Positions 38,101-47,461 of a stretch of 64,000 nucleotides of DNA are shown here, piece by piece. The first letter of the stretch is position 1. Each line of letters starts with the position of its first letter. A program made the position numbers and the translations under genes. This DNA comes from Bacteroidota bacterium (GTDB taxonomy: Bacteria; Bacteroidota; Bacteroidia; Chitinophagales; JADJOU01), in assembly GCA_016713645.1 (NCBI GenBank), contig JADJOU010000004.1, positions 1-64,000 of the forward strand, written 5' to 3'. Below the pieces are notes generated by a model, which saw only the letters and a program-made list of their open reading frames with translations, was not told the origin of the DNA and searched no databases.

Positions 38101-39226
38101 TTATAATATTTTTAATTTTTTAGAAATACCACCTTTTCTTCCTTCCAAATATTCTTTAACCCTAGATTGATCATTCCGAATAGGATTCTCAGTTGTGTGA
38201 ATTCGATTTACACTAGATTCACCAAATTCGTTTTTATTGACGATAATCAATTGATCTCTTCTAAATATTTTTTGGTTCTCTATAATATGAGAATTATTCA
38301 TTGTGAAAACCAATTGTGAGCCGTTTTTATTATATTGGCTATCCTGGTACAAGGTTAGCATGTATTCGAGTAAATGAGGATGAAATTTAGCATCAATTTC
38401 ATCTATAAAAATTAAATTTCCATCTTTCATTGCTTTGGCTAAATAGCATATCATGAAAAAATACTTTATTGTACCTGATGATTCATGTTTAAATAGTTGA
38501 AAGAGTTGTAAAACCAAGATCCGATGCTTCTAAAAATTTCAATATTATATCACCATACTTTATATCCTTATAAATTTTTATTGCATTTGCGATGTAATTA
38601 CTTCCGCGAATGTCAGCTATTACTTGCCAAGAATTAAACCAATTGGAAATATTGGATAAATGAGAGGTTTTTCCTTCGCCGAAATCAAAACTGATAAAAA
38701 AACAAAATGATTATCGGTTAGATACATAGCTTCATTGAAGTATTTTGTATTTTCTTTTTTCCAATTTGGACTAATACGAATATCAGCCCTATTTCTTTCA
38801 AACAATAGATTTTCTCTAATTCTTGCTTTATTATAATAAAGATATTCCTCTACAATAATATCAAATTGTAAGGTAATACCATACCTATATCGAATTCCAT
38901 TCGAAATGAATATTATCTCAAAATTTGTTGGTTCACTAAGACTATAATCGTCCAAAGCAAAACAATCAATACTTAATTTCCTTTTCTAGAAACATCAAAA
39001 GAATCAATGACGAGGAAGTGAATAAATTCAAATGACTTTATAATATTACTTTTTCCAAAGGAATTATGACCTAATAATGCAATAGACTTTAAAAATTTTT
39101 TTGTTCAAATTCGAAATTAAAATGAATAGAGTTTTCGCTTTTTTCTTTGATAGAATCACTAACAAATGAAATAACTTGTTCTTCCTTGAAGGATAAGTAG
39201 TTTTTTACTTTTAAACTTTCTAACAC
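38101..39226 (-). CDS. AAA-family ATPase of the AAA_15/AAA_21 (OLD-like) type, frameshifted
   Basis: Read from a GTG at 39226 (LESLKVKNYLSFKEEQVISF), with Walker A ALLGHNSFGKSNIIKSFEF after one base is added at about 39,105. The middle is 38955-38620 (ISNGIRYRYGITLQFD), and the end 38517-38101 contains SSGTIKYFF, the Walker B NLIFIDEIDAKFHPHLLEY and an LVFTMNNSHI switch strand, then RRDQLIIVNK. This is the single-polypeptide ATP-binding family common in abortive-infection modules (e.g. RloA-type, retron or septu partners). No nuclease or RloB partner is adjacent. About 375 aa when repaired. Confidence 0.7.
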
Positions 39227-39386
39227 TCTTAAAAATATTAAATTATTCGCTTATTCCATCTTTTAACAATATGTGGATAAATAAACATGCAAGTATACGA
39301 AATTTGTGAAAAAATCGATTATTTTTACACCTGAAACAGATTTTTAACTTTTTAATTTAATGCAACGTAGACAAAAATAAAATAAA

Positions 39387-39424
39387 AAAGCTCTCTTGAA
39401 GCCGCAAAACCAAAGAGAGCTTTA
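39387..39424. terminator. bidirectional terminator
   Basis: AAAGCTCTCTT and AAAGAGAGCTTT form a stem of about 11 bp around a 13-nt loop, with A/T runs on both sides. It lies between the minus-strand ATPase gene and the plus-strand small-protein genes. Confidence 0.6.
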
Positions 39425-39622
39425 ATTCGGTGAAGGAATTTAGTTGTTACTATATTAAGGGCTTGTCGACCCTTTCACTCACACCAAAAACTGTTTATTA
39501 AATACAAAAGTATGAAATTCCTTTGTACATGTCAATAAGTTTTGAATAAACAACTTGGCTGCCCGCTCAGAAGTCAAGATAATACCTGGCAATATTTTCT
39601 CACCATTTAAATCATTTAAACA

Positions 39623-39796
39623 ATGGCTAAAAATGGCAAAGCAGGAGATGGTCATCGCAATGGTGCTGTAAAAGATCGATCTCAGACTTTTAATCCCAAG
39701 ACTGAAACTTGGGTAAAAAGAGATACTGGGAATGGTCAATTTATGGATCAAAAATCTGATGGCAAGCCTTTTAAGGGCATCTCAAAAGAAAAATAG
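39623..39796 (+). CDS. conserved small hypothetical protein, 57 aa
   Basis: MAKNGKAGDGHRNGAVKDRS, then QTFNPKTETWVKRDT, FMDQKSDGKPFKGISKEK. I recognise the short family with GDGhR.GaV.dRSQ..NP.T..WvKRD...G.Fmd.K..G.PFKGv.kE, found as a lone small gene in many bacteria; function unknown. Basic and polar, cytoplasmic. Confidence 0.8.
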   Translation: MAKNGKAGDGHRNGAVKDRSQTFNPKTETWVKRDTGNGQFMDQKSDGKPFKGISKEK

Positions 39797-39860
39797 GCAA
39801 TGTCTGCCCCAACCTATCTAAACAATAGGGACTTTATTATCATTTAAAATAATCAAATTC

Positions 39861-40028
39861 ATGAATTCAATCAGTCTTTGCAAACAAGATGTTTGCCTTT
39901 CGTATACAGGAGATGCAGCAAAATTAATAGCGGCAATCTTCACTATAGCTATACTTGTCTACTCAATATCAAAATTAGTAGAGGACAGTAATGTATTAAT
40001 TAACAATTTAAACTCCATCAAATCATGA
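39861..40028 (+). CDS. small single-pass membrane protein, 55 aa
   Basis: MNSISLCKQDVCLSYTGDAA followed by one hydrophobic helix (KLIAAIFTIAILVYSISKLV). Its TGA overlaps the next ATG (ATGA at 40025-40028), a sign of translational coupling with the YegP-like gene. Short but supported by the overlap. Family not recognised. Confidence 0.5.
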   Translation: MNSISLCKQDVCLSYTGDAAKLIAAIFTIAILVYSISKLVEDSNVLINNLNSIKS

Positions 40029-40354
40029 GTAAATTCACAAGATTTATTGGCTCCAATGGTCAATTTTATTTCAATTTCAAAGCCTCAAATGGCGAAAAAG
40101 TCCTAACAAGTGAAGGATATACAACCTCTTCAAGTCGCGACAATGGCATTCAATCTGTAAGGGATAACGCCCCTTTTGACATCAGATATGATCGCCGAAT
40201 TGCACGCGACAATAGAGATTACTTTGTTCTAAAGGCTGCTAATGGCCAAATAATAGGAACAAGTGAGACCTATAACTCCAAGCAAGCGATGGAGAATGCA
40301 ATAGCTTTGATTAAACGCGATGCTCCAACTGCCCCTGTTGTAGAACAAAACTAA
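40025..40354 (+). CDS. YegP-like (DUF1508) protein, two repeats
   Basis: 109 aa with two copies of the YegP motif: FIGSNGQFYFNFKASNGEKV, LTSEGYTTSSSRDNGIQSVR and, in the second half, DNRDYFVLKAANGQIIGTSE, TYNSKQAMENAIALI. This is the small UPF0339/DUF1508 fold with two tandem strands plus a helix. The precise role is unknown; it is often found on mobile elements. Operon with the small membrane protein; own terminator follows. Confidence 0.85.
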   Translation: MSKFTRFIGSNGQFYFNFKASNGEKVLTSEGYTTSSSRDNGIQSVRDNAPFDIRYDRRIARDNRDYFVLKAANGQIIGTSETYNSKQAMENAIALIKRDAPTAPVVEQN

Positions 40355-40379
40355 GAGTTTCCTTAATTGTTTAAAACCT

Positions 40380-40408
40380 AACCCAGTCTTTTAAGTAAGG
40401 CTGGGTTT
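40380..40408 (+). terminator. terminator after the yegP-like gene
   Basis: AACCCAG-N14-CTGGGTT stem followed by a T-rich tract, 26 bp downstream of the stop. Confidence 0.75.
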
Positions 40409-40873
40409 CTTATTTATTTACCGAAATAATAAAAAATATTATACACACTTTAATTTTGTAATAAACCATTATTTACTAGGTAGATTAAACATTTTTTCCA
40501 CAAAAATCACCCTATTAATAGCATCAATCTAATAAAAGTTATTGAAATGTAGAATTTTATTCTAAAATTCGCTAAATAAAATCATTAGTGGAATAATATT
40601 TGACAACATTAATATTAAACTTATTAACTTTGCCACCCCAAAAACATTATTTATCTATAAATGCCAATGTTTATGGATTAAACATCTACAATAAAATAAA
40701 TGCTAAAGAAAAATTTAAAGCTTTGGAGAACAGTTTACTTCATATAATGATGTTGTCTGAATTTAATTCGCAAACTAATTCAAGGGAATAAAAAGTGTGT
40801 GCACTTTTGTAGAAGTCAACATGTATTAATTATAAAATTAATATAGGCCAATAAAAAAACATTGTAAATCTCT
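40409..40873. other. AT-rich region with a promoter but no clear gene
   Basis: 465 bp, no gene I can support. A good Bacteroidota promoter, TTTG (40599-40602), 22 nt, TAACTTTG (40625-40632), points right toward the gene at 40874, leaving a leader of about 235 nt. A possible 60-aa frame here starts upstream of the transcription start and lacks an ATG, so I do not call it. Confidence 0.45.
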
Positions 40874-41480
40874 ATGAAACTAAAATCTATTTCAACTTCT
40901 GTTAAAGAGTATTTTGATACTATGCAGGAATTAGCAAAAGAAAGAAAAGATATGCCATTTGATAACTCTGGGGCTGAGCATGCTGTATCTGTTATGTCAG
41001 CTATGTTCAATAATGCTTCAAGAGGAATCGATATTTATGCAAGTTCTTTAGATGGTAGTATATCAAATTATAGTGAATATTACGAATCATTTATTAGAGC
41101 TTGAAGAATAACAAAAGAATTAGAATTTTGGTAGATAATCCTGAAAATATACTAAGTGAAACATGTTCATCAGAGACTATTAGATATGCAAAAATGAAAC
41201 TGAAATCGCAAACAATCTTTCAATTCGTAAAGCAAAAGAAGAGTTTAAGAAAGAGATAACAAATCTAACAATTAAGAAGGAATTAATTCATTTTGCAATT
41301 GGGGATGATTGTATGGTTCGAATTGAAACGGATTCGGATAATCATATAGCACCATACTGCAATTTTAATGATATTGAAAGCACTAGATTATTATCAAATA
41401 TTTTTGATCGATATTTTGACAACTCAAAAGATGTTATTGATTCTGAAGAATTTAAAGAAGAATCAGTTACTGAGGAGTAG
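40874..41480 (+). CDS. PLD-fold-like soluble protein (frameshifted), first gene of a membrane-protein cluster
   Basis: Three frames make about 200 aa: MKLKSISTSVKEYFDTMQEL, RGIDIYASSLDGSISNYSEY, then NNKRIRILVDNPENILS, KELIHFAIGDDCMVRIETDS and ending EEFKEESVTEE (stop at 41,478-41,480). The alternation of a strand IDIYASSL, a helix and a strand IRILVDN, followed by HFAIGDDCMVRIETD with CNFNDIE, resembles a phospholipase-D-type fold used without the HKD catalytic motif. I have seen this layout in unassigned genes next to membrane proteins in Bacteroidota, but I cannot name the family. Sits 40 bp before a six-helix membrane protein. Confidence 0.55.
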
Positions 41481-41519
41481 AAAGTTGTAAATTAAGATTT
41501 GAATAAAATACATTAACTT

Positions 41520-42620
41520 TTGCTTTCATTAAATAATTTCAATAGTTTTTATGAAATAATTGTTGGTTTTTCAGGAGCATATACTTCTGTTAAATCTATA
41601 AGTGCCTTTTTTAATGAAGCTTCACTGCGAAAGTATACGAGAGACAAATCTTTCATTGATGAAAAGAAGAAATTTAGTGATCAATTTTTTTCAGTAACTA
41701 AAGAGAGTAGGCTCATTAATAGGGATTATAAATTAAAGCAAGAGTTGGCTGATTTTGAAACCCAACTTGAAATTGCCGAGGAGCATATTAATCATATTGA
41801 ATATATCGCAACTGGTGAGATGTTTAAATCAGTTTTTACCTTAACTGGGTCATTTTACCTATGCATGGTTATTTTAACTTGTTTCTCTGGCGTATTTAAT
41901 GACAACTTACTGATACTAATTGCATCAAACATCTGTTTGATATACACTTTGTATTTTGTTTATATGTTTATAAAAGTAAAATATTATACTAAAAATATTA
42001 ATTCAAATTCGTTTAATAAACATAATATTGGTAACACAAGTACTAATTTTTTATTGACTGGAAGAAATAAATTTGGAAAAATAATTTTTACTATTTTGAG
42101 TTCTGTTTCGATTATTTTCATGTTCTCCTTCTTGTTTTACTTCTTTTGTAGAATACTTCATAATTATTACCCTGATTGTTGTATAATGTTGAATGTAATT
42201 TTTTGTGTCCTGCTTTTTATTCTCCTAATAGTATTTGAGTATTTTAAAGGTAAGTCTGGTTCAAAATTGGTAAAGTCTCCGTTTTATCGTAATTATTTAA
42301 AAACTTTTATTATTTTCAGTTTAGTAGTATGCATTTTTAGTTCAATCGAATATTATTGTTTCAATTTTAAAAATGCAATTGGAAATACTGATCTTACAAT
42401 TTGTAAATTTATTTCAATTCCTAAGGGACAATTTATTAAGTCACTTCTAATGTTTTGTATACTAAATTTTGCTACTCTTCCATTTATCATGTATTTCTTT
42501 AGAGGATATTTATTAATTGAAGGGATTGCAGAAAAACTCAAATATGTGTTGAACGACATTGATGATAAATTCAAATTATATAATGAATTTATAAGAAAAA
42601 ATAAAAGATCCATTATATGA
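41520..42620 (+). CDS. six-helix membrane protein with N-terminal coiled coil
   Basis: 366 aa. The N-terminal 95 residues are charged and helical (KKFSDQFFSVTKESRLINRD; LADFETQLEIAEEHI). Six hydrophobic helices follow at about 101-123, 126-148, 187-209, 219-240, 262-281 and 304-327. No transporter or channel signature. The frame begins at a TTG (41520) with stops just upstream; no in-frame ATG before residue 100. Soluble sensor-like gene upstream and small gene downstream suggest a three-gene operon. A membrane effector is plausible but unproven. Confidence 0.6.
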   Translation: MLSLNNFNSFYEIIVGFSGAYTSVKSISAFFNEASLRKYTRDKSFIDEKKKFSDQFFSVTKESRLINRDYKLKQELADFETQLEIAEEHINHIEYIATGEMFKSVFTLTGSFYLCMVILTCFSGVFNDNLLILIASNICLIYTLYFVYMFIKVKYYTKNINSNSFNKHNIGNTSTNFLLTGRNKFGKIIFTILSSVSIIFMFSFLFYFFCRILHNYYPDCCIMLNVIFCVLLFILLIVFEYFKGKSGSKLVKSPFYRNYLKTFIIFSLVVCIFSSIEYYCFNFKNAIGNTDLTICKFISIPKGQFIKSLLMFCILNFATLPFIMYFFRGYLLIEGIAEKLKYVLNDIDDKFKLYNEFIRKNKRSII

Positions 42621-42679
42621 CAATTGGTTAAATATTAGTATTGACTTTTTCCCACGTTCCTTTATACTATCTAGAAAAT

Positions 42680-42952
42680 ATGGATAGTATTAAAATCGGC
42701 GAATCTCAAGAATATAAGGACACTGAAATCTTGTTTTTTAATGTTCACAGTAGGAGAATTCCAGAAATTATTGAACTTTACTTTAATGTTCCAATTTCTA
42801 GATTTCCATCAAGGATATATGATAAATTGCCTTATAGAGTTATTCATCCAAGTACTTATAAGCCAAGCATGACCGTTAAAGAACTTTATTGTTTTATTCA
42901 AGAATTTAAAAGGTTAGCTAACACAGGCAGTAGTATAATTATTATACTTTAA
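42680..42952 (+). CDS. hypothetical small protein, third gene of the membrane cluster
   Basis: 90 aa from the ATG at 42680 (MDSIKIGESQEYKDTEILFF; RIPEIIELYFNVPISRFPSR). Cytoplasmic, no recognised domain. It follows the membrane protein by 59 bp and ends just before a terminator, so it is the last gene of the operon. A 13-codon longer frame starts at a TTG (42641). Confidence 0.5.
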   Translation: MDSIKIGESQEYKDTEILFFNVHSRRIPEIIELYFNVPISRFPSRIYDKLPYRVIHPSTYKPSMTVKELYCFIQEFKRLANTGSSIIIIL

Positions 42953-42958
42953 TCACCT

Positions 42959-42984
42959 AAAAGTCCAATTATTTGGACTTTTTT
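42959..42984 (+). terminator. terminator of the membrane-protein cluster
   Basis: Perfect 10-bp stem AAAAGTCCAA/TTGGACTTTT with a TTAT loop and continuing T run (42959-42984). The A4 on the 5' side makes it usable on the other strand too. Confidence 0.85.
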
Positions 42985-43012
42985 CTAATACTGTTTAAAC
43001 TAGAGTGCTTAA

Positions 43013-43354
43013 TTAAAATGATTCTACCTCATCAATATTAAGGTAGTATCTCTCTGTTTTGATTTGAACTTTAGTAACTTGACCTTTTTCAATAAATTGA
43101 GTCGTCGTAACTATTTCGTTTGGTCCAGTATTTCCATCTCTTTTATTTCGAATGTATATAATTGCCTTTCTCATCATAGTAGGATTTGGCATTTTAAAAT
43201 AGAACTTACGAATAATGTGAAGTGGTGTTTTCTCAAATTCATCAAATGTAATTACATTGTCAATTTCTAATTGCTCAATTGAATTTACCAAAGTGGAATA
43301 CGAGATAATTTTGTTATTCAAATGCGGAGGATTATTGGATATGAAGTGAAACAT
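43013..43354 (-). CDS. hypothetical protein, 113 aa
   Basis: MFHFISNNPPHLNNKIISYS, then TLVNSIEQLEIDNVITFDEF. Mixed alpha/beta, soluble. Directly downstream of the relaxase gene on the same strand. No family recognised. Confidence 0.45.
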   Translation of the reverse strand: MFHFISNNPPHLNNKIISYSTLVNSIEQLEIDNVITFDEFEKTPLHIIRKFYFKMPNPTMMRKAIIYIRNKRDGNTGPNEIVTTTQFIEKGQVTKVQIKTERYYLNIDEVESF

Positions 43355-43405
43355 GAAAGATGTATATTTAGAGTCTAGGAATTAAAAATATAAAATTATT
43401 TTCAA

Positions 43406-44308
43406 TTATCTATCTAAATCAAATTTTTTCTTAAATTCAAAATATTTGTCATGTTTAGTTGTCCCCAATAAGTGATTTAAATCAACTAGTGTATCAATTT
43501 TAGGCTCAACTTTCTGCTCATTTGAATCTTCTTCTTTAGTTACATCAAGTAATACATCCTGCTCCTTAGGAAGATTCTAGACCGTAATTTCCCAATCTCC
43601 TCAAATTTCTCCGCCTAATATCCAACTCTTGCAATTTACCAGCATCAAACCCCAAACTCTTAAACCTAATATTCCGCCCATCTTCAAGCGTTACCCCTCC
43701 ACTCTTAGATCCTCTGACATACGGAGAATAGCCAGCCTCAATCAGCAGTTCATTGAAATGAGATTGTGAGTTAGACTTCTCATAAATAGCCTCTATTTGC
43801 TCTTTTACGAGCATTTTTTGAGATTTCCCTAGTCTTTGTGCTGCTTGATGCTCTTTGTCTGTTATAAGTGATTTTGAGGGCTTGTCGAAGTCAATAATGC
43901 TATGCTGTAGCTCTGGATATTTAGTGATTTGGTAGTTTTGGAGGTCTTTTTTGATTTGATTGAATGCTTGCTTGGTGATTCGAAGGGATTTTCCTGACAA
44001 TTCAGTTCCTGATGAAGTCTCATATATTCACTTGCAATATCACGCAATATCTCATCATTGACTCGATAGGTATCGTTGGCATGGAGGCTCAAAATTTCGT
44101 GATACATTTTGTTAACCCCATTTCTCTTGTATTCCCTATTATTCTCATTGTCTAAATATTCCTTTGTCATTTCCTCAACCGTTTCACCAAAAATATTCTG
44201 CTTCAAAATCAAATGTTTTGGCACTGGAATATTTTCATCTGTTTTGAGAATGTAATTGAGCAATTGATCATAGTTAGACGACTTTCTGCCCAGGCTTTTT
44301 AGAATCAT
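43406..44308 (-). CDS. relaxase/mobilization protein (MobA/VirD2 family), frameshifted and missing the HxH segment
   Basis: N-terminal frame 44308-43862 starts MILKSLGRKSSNYDQLLNYI and has NGVNKMYHEILSLHANDTYR; the next frame reads SGTELSGKSLRITKQAFNQI, KKDLQNYQITKYPEL, MLVKEQIEAIYEKS and NIRFKSLGFD, then a tail ending FDLDR at 43,406. In relatives, a stretch of about 25 residues with the metal-binding His-x-His lies between DIASEYMR and SGTE; here those parts abut. Either a deletion of about 75 bp inactivates the enzyme or the assembly lost it. It nicks at oriT in the active form. Operon with the MobC-like gene (overlap 35 bp). Confidence 0.8.
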
Positions 44309-44852
44309 TGTCTTTAAGTATTTGATAGAGTTTGTCTTTGAATACTGGATTCCTCGCTAATTCTTGTTCTATTGCTTGTTCAAGTAATACTGGTCGCATA
44401 TATTCTAGCTTCACCCTAGTATGAATATCGAGAATCATCTGCTTGAGGGTATCATAATTATTAATTGTTCCGTACCATTTTTTGCTCTCTTTCTCTGCAA
44501 TAGTCTTGATATGATTATGCACAGCATATACTAATTGTTTGATTTCTAAAATTGCGTGTGGATGAGGTGTTAGATAAGCATTGTTTAAATAAGCCAAAGC
44601 AGATTGTTTGATAAATGATGGCATGGCAATGCCATTTTTCTTCGCTTCTTTTGTGATAGTTGAATGTTCAAGTTCGTTGAGAATAACAGCTATGTGCTTT
44701 TTCTGCCCTCGATATGTTTTTTTGTATTTGGTGAGGTATTCTCTCCTGTAGTTTGCTTTTGCTTGCTTAATCTCTAGTTCATCTCCACGCTCCAAAACCC
44801 CAAGATCATTGAGGTATTTGTAAAGCTGTGATTTTTTAGAGATTTTTTTCAT
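44274..44852 (-). CDS. mobilization accessory protein, MobC-like
   Basis: 192 aa, basic and helical: LNELEHSTITKEAKKNGIAM, PSFIKQSALAYLNNAYLTPH, then LEIKQLVYAVHNHIKTIAEK. The pattern of a ribbon-helix-helix-like start and the .FiK..al.Yl....l......l..i......N.ik.ia motif fits relaxosome accessory proteins that sit before the relaxase in Bacteroidota mobilizable elements. It overlaps the relaxase gene and starts 2 bp before the end of the coupling-protein gene. Confidence 0.7.
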   Translation of the reverse strand: MKKISKKSQLYKYLNDLGVLERGDELEIKQAKANYRREYLTKYKKTYRGQKKHIAVILNELEHSTITKEAKKNGIAMPSFIKQSALAYLNNAYLTPHPHAILEIKQLVYAVHNHIKTIAEKESKKWYGTINNYDTLKQMILDIHTRVKLEYMRPVLLEQAIEQELARNPVFKDKLYQILKDNDSKKPGQKVV

Positions 44853-44853
44853 A

Positions 44854-46271
44854 TTAGTCTAGTGGTAATAAAGGGACTTGTTCTGGAATATCCATGTTGT
44901 TAAATACTGGCGGTTTCTGCTCTGTCTTGAGTTTCAACCAAAATGATTTATAAAAAGGAGTGAGTTGCACTTTGATTGGTTTTAATGACCCTGATACAAT
45001 GATGGCTTCTTCGGGATTCATGGTTCTGAGGTTCTCACTAGTCATCGGAGGCATAACCCTCATTTGCCATCTTCTCAATAACCTCCTTTTTCCAAGTACA
45101 CTCTCGAGCATAACCGCATCGTTGAGCGCTTGTCCGCTGAAGAATAGTTTTGTGATACAATTACTGGAATAAATGGTGTGTCCATTTCCTTTGACTTAAA
45201 AATTAGTCATTTTGAGAAAGGTTTTGAATGCTCAATGCCACACCAATTCTGTATTTGCGGCAGTTGCTTAAAAATATTGGAATCGAAGGAAGAGTTAATG
45301 ATGAGAATTCATCAATTAGGAAAAACAGGTCTAGGTCTTTCTTTTCGGGCAATTTGACTGTGAGTATTCTAAACAATTGCTCAAACACCAAACTGATAAT
45401 CGGTTTATAATACAGGATGTCTGAGGTTGCATTTTGGATGTAAATGATGGACTTTTCTTTGCGTATTTTCTCAAAATCAATTTTGGTGAATACTGGTTAT
45501 CCTGCTGACTTGTTCATCAACAAAAAGCTGAAGTGACGCCTGGGCAGAAGCAATGATTGATGCCAGTACTTTACTATCGTAACTGATTAAATTCTTGTAT
45601 TCAGTGAGTAATATTGGACTTGCATATTTTGCGAATAATTTATCAACCTTATGGGTTCTGAACCTAATATTGATATAAGATGGCGAACATTGAATAGGTT
45701 TACATACTCTGTTGGTTGAGTTTTAAGAATTGATATCATGATTGAAATGATGGAAACGGCTTGAATATTCCAAAAATCATCGCTCGTCGTCTTTACACTT
45801 CCACGTACTAGTGCATTGGCAATCTTGTTGATGTCATTAATATTTTTTGCATAAAACAATGGATTATATCCTGCAGAAACAGTAGGGTTTCCAAAGTTTA
45901 GGATATAGACTTTATATCCTTGAGATATTTTTGTTTGACTCGTATAGTTAAACAATTCAGAACCCTGGATCATGCACGACAAGAGATGCATTATTTATCT
46001 TTAAAATGCTGGGAATTATTGTCACCGTTGACTTTCCCGATCCTGTTGTTGCTGAGATTAAAAGTTTTTTTTACGAAGTTTCTCTTGAGAGTGACTTCTC
46101 ACCATTGATACAAAAACCAGTATGGGAAGCAGAAAGCAACTCTGATTCATCGATGAATTGAGCATTATATCCTACTCCATAATCCGCTCTTGCGTCACCG
46201 CCAAAAATCGCTTCATAGATGATGCGCAAGAGAGATTCAATGAGGAAGAAAAGTGCAGATAGTAGTTTCAT
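44854..46271 (-). CDS. type IV coupling protein, VirD4/TraG-like (frameshifted)
   Basis: About 470 aa over several frames. N-terminus MKLLSALFFLIESLLRIIYE then ADYGVGYNAQFIDESELLSA (46271-46071); Walker A SATTGSGKSTVTIIPSIL near 46,040; KVYILNFGNPTVSAGYNPLF; Walker B LDLFFLIDEFSSLTLP (45,320) and IGVALSIQNLSQND; C-terminus FFSGQALNDAVMLESVLGKR and PMTSENLRTMNPEEAIIVSG. One N-terminal hydrophobic segment anchors it in the membrane. It hands the relaxase-DNA complex to a conjugation channel. No T4SS genes are seen, so transfer would need a helper. Confidence 0.8.
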
Positions 46272-46273
46272 AA

Positions 46274-46525
46274 TTAAAAGATTCCGCCATAAGTGGATTG
46301 AACTGATTGTCTAGGTGCTTGTTCTTTGATCCCAATATTCAATCTCTGTTTGAGAAACATATTGATATGCCTGGATATCACCTCTATGAACGAATAAGAT
46401 GAGTAATAGATAGAGCAACATTTTGCAAAAATCTTAAGCACCCTAAAAAATTCTGTGTGAAGCTTTTCTGTTCCATGGTTATTCTGTTTTAAATTCAAAA
46501 AATAGTTTACCGCCTTTGTTTTCAA
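46274..46525 (-). CDS. hypothetical protein of the mobilization cluster, 83 aa
   Basis: Basic protein (KLHTEFFRVLKIFAKCCSIY, FIEVISRHINMFLKQRLNIG) starting next to the end of the 176-aa frame and stopping 3 bp before the coupling-protein start. Operon position is good; family not recognised. Confidence 0.5.
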   Translation of the reverse strand: MKTKAVNYFLNLKQNNHGTEKLHTEFFRVLKIFAKCCSIYYSSYSFIEVISRHINMFLKQRLNIGIKEQAPRQSVQSTYGGIF

Positions 46526-47178
46526 CTAATCGCTTATATACAGCACCATCTTGCGAAAACGGATATTGTCCTGTTCATTTTTAGGAATATATCGCACAAT
46601 GACATGCACTGAATCCATTCTATCCAATACCGCATGTTTTTCTAGATGAGTAATGATCTTATCGGCATCTTGATCGTAATTCTTGTAGGCATTGAAGACC
46701 TCATTATTGTCTTGCAAATCAGTATATACAATCAGATACTTACTTCCTGCATTGGTGTTGGTGAGCCTGTTGGCCTCACGAACAAAGGCAAATAGATACT
46801 GGAATGCATCGATTCTTGCTTTGTGCGATAGCAATTCTCGTTTAAAATCTATAAAAGCATCAATTTCATCAATTCTCATCATTCGATTGATGTCATTGTA
46901 ATTTACTTTGGGCAAGGAAAATTCATCGACTTGAGTAAAATCAACATTGGAAAATGATAAACTTCGAATGGTCACTCCGTTGACAATTTTGTCCTCACTA
47001 GAGATACTCAAGTCAAATAATTGAACAATCCTATCAATCTCAGGCTCGAGATTCAACTGTTCGTCTGTTCTGTCGGTAATTAGAGTAATGGCAGCTGTTT
47101 TTACAGGCTTAGAATCAGTTTGGATTAGATACCCTATTCCAATTGCGGTAAAATGATTATTGTATAAATTGTTTTCAT
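46526..47178 (-). CDS. exported or membrane-anchored protein of the mobilization cluster (frameshifted)
   Basis: The frame 47056-46526 continues upstream, after one indel near 47,130, to an ATG at 47178 (MKTIYTIIIL, then GIGYLIQTDSKPVKTAAITL, ITDRTDEQL). The hydrophobic N-terminus suggests a signal anchor. The body has KYLIVYTDLQDNNEVFNAYK and a strand ending VHVIVRYIPK, a layout like von Willebrand A-type folds (TDLQDN replacing the DxSxS site). About 215 aa. Function unknown; likely works with the coupling protein at the envelope. Confidence 0.5.
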
Positions 47179-47233
47179 GATAGTTTGTTTAAAAATTTAA
47201 TTCTATGGTTTCGTTAAAACAAGTTGGAGTCTC

Positions 47234-47461
47234 TCAGTCGAGTCTTGCAGACAGATTGCTCGCAATAAATGCGCTGATGGCTTCTTCGCACTTCCCTTTT
47301 AGTAATCGCTTATTCTTTTCAAGGATTAAAAGAGATTGATGTGTGTCTTTAGTCAATTTGACATGGGAACTACTATGACTGTTTAAATCCGCATCAATGC
47401 CTTTTTTCTTCTTTTGAAGTTCAGCCAATCTAGACTTTAATGTTGACTTTGAAATAATCAT
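47234..47461 (-). CDS. hypothetical 75-aa helical protein
   Basis: MIISKSTLKSRLAELQKKKK, then HQSLLILEKNKRLLKGKCEE: short coiled-coil-like protein. Its ATG overlaps the stop of the upstream 260-aa gene (ATGA-type), so it is co-translated with it. Family not recognised. Confidence 0.5.
   Translation of the reverse strand: MIISKSTLKSRLAELQKKKKGIDADLNSHSSSHVKLTKDTHQSLLILEKNKRLLKGKCEEAISAFIASNLSARLD

Noticed and set aside
39479..39751. Minus-strand 90-codon frame.
   Set aside because: Overlaps in antisense the conserved 57-aa protein at 39623-39796, which matches a known family and is much better supported.
40600..40791. Plus-strand 63-codon frame.
   Set aside because: Its first codons lie upstream of the likely transcription start of the promoter at 40599-40632 and it lacks an ATG; composition is not convincing.
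44960..45172. Plus-strand frames over the coupling-protein gene (also 45,228-45,410 and 45,920-46,108).
   Set aside because: Antisense to a VirD4-type protein with readable Walker A, Walker B and C-terminal motifs.
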